Below the pieces are notes generated by a model, which worked only from the letters and a program-made list of their open reading frames with translations, did no database searches and was not told the origin of the DNA. A program made the position numbers and the translations under genes. 6,713 nucleotides of DNA from Gammaproteobacteria bacterium RIFCSPLOWO2_02_FULL_56_15 (GTDB taxonomy: Bacteria > Pseudomonadota > Gammaproteobacteria > Eutrophobiales > Eutrophobiaceae): contig MGYR01000080.1 of the NCBI GenBank assembly GCA_001801825.1, positions 3,937-10,649 on the forward strand, in the 5' to 3' direction. Positions 1 through 5,148 of the stretch are shown here, one piece after another (the first letter of the stretch is position 1; each line of letters begins with the position of its first letter).

Positions 1-457
1 GCAAGTCACCCCCGCCGATTACTGGCTGGTGGAGGCCGGGCTGGGTTATGTGAGCGCGGAATACGACGAGATCGACACCGCGACCACGTTTATCGCGGCC
101 GATAACGAGTTCGAGCGCGTGCCGGAATGGTCACTAAGCGGAGCGGTGTCCAGGGAGTTTACCATTTCCGGGGACCGAGGCATGGTGATCCCGAGGATCG
201 ACTGGTCTTACACCTCGGACTTCTTCAATGATTCCTTCAACACCCCGGTGATCGCGACGGAAGACTATCATTTGGTAAATGCCAACCTCACCTGGCGCAG
301 CCCATCAGAGAAATACACCCTGGTCCTCGGCGGCAGAAACCTGGGCGATGAGCATTACCTCCTGACCGGTGATATCGGGGATGCCTTCCAGTCCGCGGAA
401 GGGATCCTGGATCGCGGCCGCCAGTTCTATATCACCGGACGGATTAACTTCGACTGA
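1..457 (+). CDS. TonB-dependent receptor, C-terminal end (partial)
   Basis: The reading frame is open from the left edge (first full codon at base 2) to a TGA at 455-457, giving the last 151 residues of a protein that begins outside the window. The fragment reads as alternating amphipathic strands of an outer-membrane beta-barrel: VPEWSLSGAV, MVIPRIDWSYTSDFFND, YHLVNANLTW, and then the hallmark of the last strands of TonB-dependent receptors, a YTLVLGGRNLGDEHYL segment followed by GRQFYITGRINF. Family members take up siderophores, vitamins or larger organic molecules using TonB energy. The substrate is set by the missing part and cannot be told here. The last residue is Asp after Phe, whereas barrel proteins usually end on an aromatic residue; this is a minor oddity. 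The GTG at 29 is an internal codon, not a start. The gene converges on the SnoaL-like gene at 555, with an inverted repeat between them. The family call is firm; the ligand is unknown. Confidence 0.9.
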   Translation, partial: QVTPADYWLVEAGLGYVSAEYDEIDTATTFIAADNEFERVPEWSLSGAVSREFTISGDRGMVIPRIDWSYTSDFFNDSFNTPVIATEDYHLVNANLTWRSPSEKYTLVLGGRNLGDEHYLLTGDIGDAFQSAEGILDRGRQFYITGRINFD

Positions 458-460
458 GCA

Positions 461-546
461 GCTCTCGCCAAGCCGCAGAGACCGCCAAGAAAACACCTAT
501 AGAATTTACTTCTTAGCGCCTTGGCGTCTTGGCGAGAGCCTTTTTT
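461..546 (+). repeat. Inverted repeat with T-run, copy 1; likely terminator
   Basis: Seen directly: GCTCTCGCCAAG at 461-472 is the perfect reverse complement of CTTGGCGAGAGC at 528-539. Inside the arms are further degenerate CGCCAAG/CTTGGCG units (482-489 and 519-526), so the stem can continue imperfectly around an AT-rich centre. Six Ts follow at 541-546, 84 bases after the receptor stop codon. A GC-rich hairpin followed by a T-run fits an intrinsic terminator for the + strand receptor gene. There is no matching A-run on the far side to serve the opposite strand. A second copy in the same arm register lies at 5054-5131, so this is a dispersed element and not a one-off hairpin. Confidence 0.75.
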
Positions 547-554
547 ACAGACCC

Positions 555-1268
555 TTACTTCGGTTTTTTCCGCTTCGCCGGCTTCCACTTCTTGCCGCTG
601 ACCGGATGTTTGTAATGGAATGGGATCACCGGGGTCATCGGCCAGCGCCCGGGGGACGGTGAAATCAGTTCATCCGCACCGATGGGATCCTCCGGCCAGG
701 TGGTAGTGATGCGACCGATTTCGGTCCTCTCCCAGGCGGCCCAACCATTTTCAAAATCGCCGAAAAACACCACGTTGTAGTTAAGGATGCGAATCTTCCA
801 CAGGCCATCCTCACCGACATACTCATTCTCGTAGATACCGCCTTCCCACCATTGCTGCATGCGGTCCGCCGCCACCGGCCCCTGGGAGATGTGCGTACCG
901 GCCTGCATGAAACAGCGAAACCGGGCCTTGGCCGACTTGCGGTTTGCCGCCACGCTGATGATCCCCTGCATCTGCTGGTGGTCCAGCAGGAAACCGTCGA
1001 TGGGTCCGTTGTAGCCCCCGGTGAAGCGTTGCCGGAAGCGATCCAGGAACAAGCGCTTGATGCCGGGCTTGCCGATAAACCGCCCGCCACCGAAACGCAC
1101 CTCACAATCGTCAGCGAACAAATCCACGACCTCGTCATAGAGGCATTTGTCCAGATAATAGCCATAGGCATACTGTAATTCCTTGATGGCCTGTTTATCC
1201 CGTAGGATGCCCAGTTCCTGCCGCAGGGCAGCAATCTCCGCAGCAAGCTGCTTGGTTTTCTTTGACAT
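555..1268 (-). CDS. SnoaL/NTF2-like family protein with N-terminal coiled coil
   Basis: This encodes 237 residues with ATG at 1268-1266 and a GGGGGA ribosome-binding site a few bases upstream (about 1272-1277), which supports this start. Residues 4-30 (KQLAAEIAALRQELGILRDK) have heptad spacing and look like a short coiled coil. Residues 26-165 resemble the SnoaL-like branch of the NTF2 fold: a first helix with QAIKELQYAYGYYLD, then DEVVDLFADDCEVRFGG, a GKPGIKRLF segment, and the WWEGGIYENEY and GLWKIRILNYNVVFFG strands near the end. Proteins with this fold act as small dehydratases, isomerases or hydroxylating enzymes on aromatic, polyketide or steroid-like compounds, and some only bind ligands. 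Y35 and D40 sit where relatives carry polar active-site residues, but catalysis is unproven. No signal peptide is visible, so it is probably cytoplasmic. The C-terminus is lysine-rich (residues 226-237). It lies 116 nt downstream of the MFS gene on the same strand, suggesting shared expression. Fold confidence is high; the reaction is unknown. Confidence 0.82.
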   Translation of the reverse strand: MSKKTKQLAAEIAALRQELGILRDKQAIKELQYAYGYYLDKCLYDEVVDLFADDCEVRFGGGRFIGKPGIKRLFLDRFRQRFTGGYNGPIDGFLLDHQQMQGIISVAANRKSAKARFRCFMQAGTHISQGPVAADRMQQWWEGGIYENEYVGEDGLWKIRILNYNVVFFGDFENGWAAWERTEIGRITTTWPEDPIGADELISPSPGRWPMTPVIPFHYKHPVSGKKWKPAKRKKPK

Positions 1269-1309
1269 AGTTCCCCCAGTTTCTTATTGGTTTCCCTTAA
1301 AAGTTCTAC

Positions 1310-1338
1310 TACATAAACTGCTGACAGCCCGTTTTCAA
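1310..1338 (-). promoter_or_regulatory. Candidate promoter of the SnoaL-like gene
   Basis: On the - strand, TTGAAA (plus coordinates 1333-1338) and TATGTA (1310-1315) are separated by 17 bases, which is the ideal sigma-70 spacing. The -35 hexamer matches the consensus at five of six positions; the -10 hexamer matches at only three. The region is more AT-rich than the flanking genes. It would give a leader of about 35 nt before the ATG at 1268. If real, the SnoaL-like gene could be transcribed separately from the MFS gene upstream. Confidence 0.3.
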
Positions 1339-1384
1339 CGAGAATAGCAATATTTACCATCCAGGTGAACGCCGCCGCATGTAT

Positions 1385-2668
1385 TCATAATTCTAGTGCA
1401 GAATCGGGCCGTTGGCAGGGATTGCCGCGAACGGCCTCCGGGGCTGTCTCTTCAAGCAACAGACCCAGCAATCCACCGCACAGTGCACAAGCGGCGGCAA
1501 TCAGTATGGGCGCCGCCAGGCTGGTTTGGTCCGCCACCCACCCGGAGAGTACAGGGAGCAGAAACCCGCCCACGATCTCACCAATACAAACCACCATACC
1601 CATGGCCGTGGCCGCTATCCCGGGAGACACGGACTCTCCCGGCACCACCCCCATGTACAGGGGAAAGACCCCGGTGCCGCACCAGCCAAGGAACATCAGC
1701 GTTCCCATAATCCACAACGGCCCGTGAAACAGGAGTGCCGTCAACGGCGCAATGGCGCTCATAAGACAAAACAGGATCATCACCGGTTTGCGGCCGACAC
1801 GATCAGACAGGGCCGGCACCAGGAAACCGCCCAGGGCTGCACAGATCCCCAGCACCGACATCAACCGGCTCATCTGCACCGGGCTGAAATGGCGATACTC
1901 CGTAAAGAAGACCGGCAGGAAGGTCCAGCCCAGGATCAGCCAGCCCACCATGCAGCAACTGATGAGGGCGCAGATGCAAACGTTATGTACCCGCAGCAGC
2001 GCGAGGATCCCTGTGTCTTGCCTGTTGGCTTCGGCGCTTTGCATCGCAACGGCGCCGCTGCCGGCGGGTTCACGCACATAGCGCCAGATTAGCAGCGCGC
2101 AGGCCAGTCCCGGGACTCCGGCGATAAAAAAGCTGGCGCGCCAGCCATTCAGCTCCGCCAACCAGACCAAGATGATGGGCGCAAGAGTGGTTCCAAGCAG
2201 CGCACTGAAGGCATTTTGCATGATACCGGCATTGAGTCCGCGCCTGCGGGGGGATGATTCCTGGTTCATAATCGCAAGGCACACCGGCAGAAACGGACCT
2301 TCCGCGAAGCCCATGATGATCCGAGCCGCCAGGAGCATCAGGAAAGACCCGGCCAGGCCGGACAGGAAAGAGCAGCAGGAAAAGATGATCACCGAGGCCA
2401 GCAGAAAGGGTTTGCGGCGTTTACTGCGATCCGACCAGGCCCCGATAAAGTAGGCCGAAAGCGCCCAAGCCAGCGCCAGACCGGAACCCAGCAGACCAAT
2501 CTGCGTATTGTTCAGGTGCAGATCGTCAAGAATGAAGGGCATGAGAAAACTCAGGGCATTGCGATCGAAAAACAAAACACCGAAGCTGAAGCCCAGTAAC
2601 AACAACAGGCCATTTTCATAGCTAAGCCAGCGTGAACCCCACATACCCCCACCCGAATCAGTTGCCAT
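1385..2668 (-). CDS. Major facilitator superfamily transporter
   Basis: This encodes 427 residues, the usual length for a 12-helix MFS carrier in the inner membrane. The first helix region carries FDRNALSFLMPFI (residues 34-46), with the Asp-Arg pair common in organic-anion type MFS members. MFS motif A is clear between helices 2 and 3 (GAWSDRSKRRK, residues 76-86), and its second-half echo is DRVGRK (289-294). A hydrophilic central loop (about 198-225) divides the two six-helix halves. The likely job is proton- or ion-coupled transport of a small organic substrate; the identity cannot be inferred. Start choice: ATG at 2668 has little upstream ribosome-binding signal. Met9 (ATG at 2644-2642), preceded by a GGGTGGGGG stretch, is a plausible alternative that removes only a Gly-rich tip. 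The gene is divergent from the diguanylate cyclase and lies upstream of the SnoaL-like gene, so transport and processing of one compound may be coupled. A weak TTGTGA/TATGCA pair (plus 2698-2725, spacing 16) is the best promoter I see for it. Confidence 0.9.
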   Translation of the reverse strand: MATDSGGGMWGSRWLSYENGLLLLLGFSFGVLFFDRNALSFLMPFILDDLHLNNTQIGLLGSGLALAWALSAYFIGAWSDRSKRRKPFLLASVIIFSCCSFLSGLAGSFLMLLAARIIMGFAEGPFLPVCLAIMNQESSPRRRGLNAGIMQNAFSALLGTTLAPIILVWLAELNGWRASFFIAGVPGLACALLIWRYVREPAGSGAVAMQSAEANRQDTGILALLRVHNVCICALISCCMVGWLILGWTFLPVFFTEYRHFSPVQMSRLMSVLGICAALGGFLVPALSDRVGRKPVMILFCLMSAIAPLTALLFHGPLWIMGTLMFLGWCGTGVFPLYMGVVPGESVSPGIAATAMGMVVCIGEIVGGFLLPVLSGWVADQTSLAAPILIAAACALCGGLLGLLLEETAPEAVRGNPCQRPDSALEL

Positions 2669-2728
2669 AGGAACCGTTTACCGCCCGGCAGAATTACTGC
2701 ATACTTTAACAAAAATCATTCACAAGTC

Positions 2729-2755
2729 CTGACATTACCGGAACAGTGCTAGAAT
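2729..2755 (+). promoter_or_regulatory. Candidate sigma-70 promoter with extended -10
   Basis: CTGACA (2729-2734) matches the -35 consensus at five of six bases, and TAGAAT (2750-2755) matches the -10 at five of six. The -10 is preceded by TGC at 2747-2749, so an extended -10 element (TGnTAGAAT) is complete. The spacer is 15 bases, shorter than ideal, but extended -10 promoters tolerate this. Transcription would begin near 2762, about 65 nt before the diguanylate cyclase ATG at 2827, and would serve the three-gene rightward run. GATAAT at 2765-2770 is a possible alternative -10 without a good partner. Confidence 0.45.
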
Positions 2756-2760
2756 TGCAC

Positions 2761-2778
2761 ATTCGATAATCAACGAAT
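2761..2778. promoter_or_regulatory. Short dyad at the predicted transcription start
   Basis: ATTCG (2761-2765) and CGAAT (2774-2778) form a perfect 5-base inverted repeat with an 8-base centre, giving an 18-base dyad. It lies at or just after the start site predicted from the upstream promoter, where a repressor would block transcription. The arms are short, so chance is a real alternative, and no regulator gene is present in the window to pair with it. Confidence 0.2.
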
Positions 2779-2826
2779 ACCGAAAATACCTGGGCGAACA
2801 TCCACACAGGCATCTGCTGGGCTTTT

Positions 2827-3951
2827 ATGGCGCAACTTTTACTGAAAAATGCGAATACTGACATTGACCATGTCGAACTGAAAGGTTTTTCCCGCAGTGT
2901 CGCCGAACTGGAATGGCTGTTGCTGGTGCTTGCCCTGCTGTATTACGTGGCGCCGGATCTCTATGTAGAAACGAATCTCGCCATAATCGGCGGAATGTTG
3001 GCCTATGCCATCTTTGTCATCAGTTTCCGTTACCTCAATTTCTACCGCAAGGAAAGCCGCTGGAAGATCGCCATCGAGACCTGGGTCATGGTGGCCTTCA
3101 TCACCTGGATGCTCTGGTTTACCGGCAAGATTGAAAGCCCCTTGTTGAATCTCTACCTGCTGGTGATCATCACCAGCGGACTCACGCTGGGCAAACTCAT
3201 GACCCTGCTGGAACTAATTCTTATCACCTGCTGTTATCTCTACCTGGGGCACGAACAGTATTCCAACATGATATTCTCCATGATGCACTTCAGCGACATG
3301 ATGGCCAAATTCTCCCCATTCCTGCTGGTGGCCTACCTCACGACCATGCTCTCGGCCGATCTGTTCTATGCCAGGGAATCGCTGAAAACCCTGGCGCAAA
3401 CCGATGAGATGACCGGCCTGTTCAATCGGCGCGCCTTTAATCACCTGCTGGAACTGGAGATCAGCAAGGCAGCCCGATACAAAAAACATTTTTCCTTGCT
3501 CTTGATCGATGCGGACAACCTTAAAACGACCAATGATCAATACGGGCATGAGTCCGGTGACCTGTTGATCAGGAAGATAGCCGATACGGTTGAAACAAAC
3601 CTGCGCACCTCCGATACCATCTCCCGCGTTGGTGGCGATGAATTCATCGTACTCATGCCCGAAACAGACCTGGCGGCCGCCATCGACACTGCAATGCGTA
3701 TCAAGCGTTCGATCAATGAGGCCTCGCTGATCCTGAACCAGGACCGCATTGCCATCAGTGTAAGCATGGGCATCTCCTGCTACCCCGTACACGGTATGGA
3801 CAGGACAGAACTCCTGCAAAACGCCGATCATGCACTGTACCAGAGCAAGAACAAGGGCAGAAATACCATCAGCGCTGCCGAGGTCAGACCAGTGAACGCC
3901 GAGGAACAGGATACAGATCCCAGCCCTCCTCCTCCGCAGGTTCCATCCTGA
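2827..3951 (+). CDS. Membrane-bound diguanylate cyclase (GGDEF domain)
   Basis: This encodes 374 residues. The N-terminal half (about 28-180) has six hydrophobic stretches, near 28-42, 52-70, 81-98, 106-120, 124-140 and 162-178, forming a membrane sensor region that I do not match to a named MASE domain. A GGDEF domain spans about 188-350, opening with TDEMTGLFNRR (192-202). It carries the metal-binding Asp228 in DADNLK (family norm DxDxFK, so Leu replaces Phe), substrate-contacting N236 and D245, and an intact GGDEF at 269-273. The inhibitory I-site RxxD is present as RTSD (260-263), exactly five residues before GGDEF, so product feedback inhibition is expected. The enzyme should make c-di-GMP from two GTP at the inner face of the inner membrane. 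There is no EAL domain. The C-terminal tail (about 352-374) is acidic then proline-rich. The ATG at 2827 follows a modest CTGGG at 2817-2821. It is the first gene of a run with the unknown protein (31 nt downstream) and the cytochrome. Confidence 0.95.
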   Translation: MAQLLLKNANTDIDHVELKGFSRSVAELEWLLLVLALLYYVAPDLYVETNLAIIGGMLAYAIFVISFRYLNFYRKESRWKIAIETWVMVAFITWMLWFTGKIESPLLNLYLLVIITSGLTLGKLMTLLELILITCCYLYLGHEQYSNMIFSMMHFSDMMAKFSPFLLVAYLTTMLSADLFYARESLKTLAQTDEMTGLFNRRAFNHLLELEISKAARYKKHFSLLLIDADNLKTTNDQYGHESGDLLIRKIADTVETNLRTSDTISRVGGDEFIVLMPETDLAAAIDTAMRIKRSINEASLILNQDRIAISVSMGISCYPVHGMDRTELLQNADHALYQSKNKGRNTISAAEVRPVNAEEQDTDPSPPPPQVPS

Positions 3952-3982
3952 AGCCGCAGGCGCCCGCTTTCTGCAGCCAGGA

Positions 3983-4573
3983 ATGCACACGAAATTTCCG
4001 ATTCAGGCACTCCTCCAGTACAGGAAAGCTGTATGCCAATTAGCAGTATTGCTGTCAGTCTGCCTGCTCGGGTCGGGCGCCTGTACAGTCATCCCCCGTT
4101 CTGTACAGGAATGGCCGCCGGAATTGCCGCCGATGGATTATTACATCGAATACTATCGGAATGACCCCTCCAACCACAGCCTGCAAAGCGAAGCGGAATA
4201 TCTGACCTGGGTACGGCGCTTTTACCTGGGATGGGAACTCTATCCGTTCGGCTGGGTGGATCTCGAATCAGACGTCCAGGGACTCATGGGCAACAGTATC
4301 GTGGGCACAGTTACCGAGAAGCTCCGTTATCTGGGGCGGACCATCTCTGCGGACTGGGCCAGGCACAACACCATTCACAGTATCACCACATCCATACTGG
4401 CCCTCTGGGGTGAGGTCATCGAAGCGGCGCTGGAGGAGGACAAGGCGGATGCCGCCATCGACCTGATCACCCGGGATGTTGAGAGCCTGATCAACGGTGC
4501 CAATAAAGCAGAAGATTTTGATCCCGTTTATTATGAGGCACGGTTGGGTATCTACCTGGAAGAGTTGTTCTGA
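3983..4573 (+). CDS. Exported protein of unknown family, possible lipoprotein
   Basis: I do not recognise the family of this 196-residue protein. Residues 12-33 form a basic start and a hydrophobic core (AVCQLAVLLSVCLLGSGA), followed by Cys34. This could be a lipoprotein signal, but Ser at -3 of SGAC departs from the usual Leu/Val/Ile, and the same SGA would also suit signal peptidase I, so the anchoring is uncertain. After a proline-rich linker (PPELPP, 45-50) comes an aromatic-rich part (about 53-91, with many Tyr and Trp), then mostly helical, acidic sequence to the C-terminal EELF. No heme motif, metal motif or enzyme signature is visible. The ATG at 3983 is preceded directly by AGGA with almost no spacing, so initiation may be weak; no better in-frame start was found. 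It starts 31 nt after the cyclase, and its TGA overlaps the cytochrome ATG, so it is almost certainly translated with both. An envelope role linked to the cyclase or the cytochrome is inference only. Confidence 0.75.
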   Translation: MHTKFPIQALLQYRKAVCQLAVLLSVCLLGSGACTVIPRSVQEWPPELPPMDYYIEYYRNDPSNHSLQSEAEYLTWVRRFYLGWELYPFGWVDLESDVQGLMGNSIVGTVTEKLRYLGRTISADWARHNTIHSITTSILALWGEVIEAALEEDKADAAIDLITRDVESLINGANKAEDFDPVYYEARLGIYLEELF

Positions 4574-4575
4574 TG
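4558..4575 (+). promoter_or_regulatory. Ribosome-binding site and TGATG stop/start overlap
   Basis: GGAAGAG at 4558-4564 lies 8 bases before the cytochrome ATG at 4573-4575. That ATG shares its A with the TGA stop (4571-4573) of the preceding gene. The good spacing fixes the cytochrome start, and the overlap indicates translational coupling between the two genes. Confidence 0.7.
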
Positions 4576-5040
4576 TCCATTGCAGCAATACCCCGGCGCA
4601 TGCTCTCCAGTGGCTGCTTATCTCTCTTGTTCACCAGTATCGTATGCGTTTCCGCCTGCGGTGACGCTTCTCGGTTAAAGGAAGCTGTCAATACAGAAGG
4701 TCAACCGCCTGAGCCGGGCTATACCAGCGAGCAGGCCGACCGCGGGCGGATCCTCTACCGCCAGGGCTGTGCAGAGTGCCATGGAACCACCCTCGCCAAC
4801 GGCCCCTTCGGCGCCCCGCTGAAAGGCGCTTATTTCCGCGATCGCTGGCGGTCGCGACCCATGGCTGCACTCTATACAGTCACTCGCAGCACGATGCCGC
4901 CTGAAAATCCAAATACCTTGAGCGCCGAGGAGACCGGGGATCTGCTGGCCCTGATCCTGCGGGAGAACGGGCTGGCGCCCGGGGCGACTGAATTACCCGC
5001 CGCCATCGAGCCGCTCGGAAGAATGATCCTGCACTGGTAG
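4573..5040 (+). CDS. Mono-heme cytochrome c, probable lipoprotein
   Basis: This encodes 155 residues. The N-terminus is a signal peptide with basic residues (RR at 8-9), a hydrophobic stretch and the lipobox VSAC, so the mature protein should begin at lipid-modified Cys29 and sit on the periplasmic side of a membrane; Gly30 at +2 does not signal inner-membrane retention. A flexible Pro/Glu linker follows. The heme motif is CAECH: Cys66 and Cys69 bind heme and His70 is the proximal ligand. Met108 in STMPP is the likely distal ligand, giving a class I type fold ending near residue 132. A motif like TMPPxNPxxLS is common in small cytochromes that accept electrons from PQQ-dependent alcohol dehydrogenases. 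Such a dehydrogenase, with no heme domain of its own in the visible part, converges on this gene from the right. The partnership is therefore plausible, although the two genes are on opposite strands and need not be co-regulated. Confidence 0.92.
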   Translation: MSIAAIPRRMLSSGCLSLLFTSIVCVSACGDASRLKEAVNTEGQPPEPGYTSEQADRGRILYRQGCAECHGTTLANGPFGAPLKGAYFRDRWRSRPMAALYTVTRSTMPPENPNTLSAEETGDLLALILRENGLAPGATELPAAIEPLGRMILHW

Positions 5041-5053
5041 CGAACGGACGATG

Positions 5054-5131
5054 GCTCTCGCCAAGACGCCAAGACCGCCAAGGCAAGACCTTATTCAAGT
5101 TTTTCTTGGCGTACTTCGCGCCTTGGCGAGA
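5054..5131. repeat. Inverted repeat, copy 2, between convergent genes
   Basis: GCTCTCGCCAAG at 5054-5065 is identical to the left arm of the copy at 461. It is followed by two more CGCCAAG units (5067-5073 and 5076-5082). On the right, CTTGGCG (5105-5111) and CTTGGCGAGA (5122-5131) are the complements, the latter pairing perfectly with 5056-5065. The whole element fills most of the 108 bases between the cytochrome stop (5040) and the dehydrogenase stop (5149-5151). Unlike copy 1 there is no T-run after the outer stem; a run of five Ts lies in the centre (5100-5104). It may act as a two-way terminator or RNA-stabilising hairpin, or be an inert dispersed element. Confidence 0.75.
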
Positions 5132-5148
5132 TCACTTCTAAGCGAGCC

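Noticed and set aside
665..1360. Long open frame on the - strand starting MVNIAILVENGL, overlapping the SnoaL-like gene
   Set aside because: It runs out of frame through the SnoaL-like gene and turns into Ser/Arg/Pro-rich, low-complexity translation typical of a shadow frame; the other frame has a clear fold and a good ribosome-binding site.
1412..2092. Open frame on the + strand opposite the MFS gene
   Set aside because: Its translation is rich in His, Gln, Arg and Pro with no hydrophobic or domain pattern, as expected for the antisense of a membrane protein gene.
2698..2725. Promoter for the MFS gene (TTGTGA, 16-base spacer, TATGCA on the - strand)
   Set aside because: Only four and three of six consensus bases match; too weak to list as a feature, though nothing better was found in the gap.
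3214..3990. Open frame on the - strand opposite the diguanylate cyclase
   Set aside because: It is antisense to an intact GGDEF gene with all motifs in order and has no recognisable domain or start signal.
5054..5131. CRISPR-like array, because of the repeated CGCCAAG units
   Set aside because: Units are 7-9 bases with almost no spacers and form an inverted, not direct, arrangement overall.
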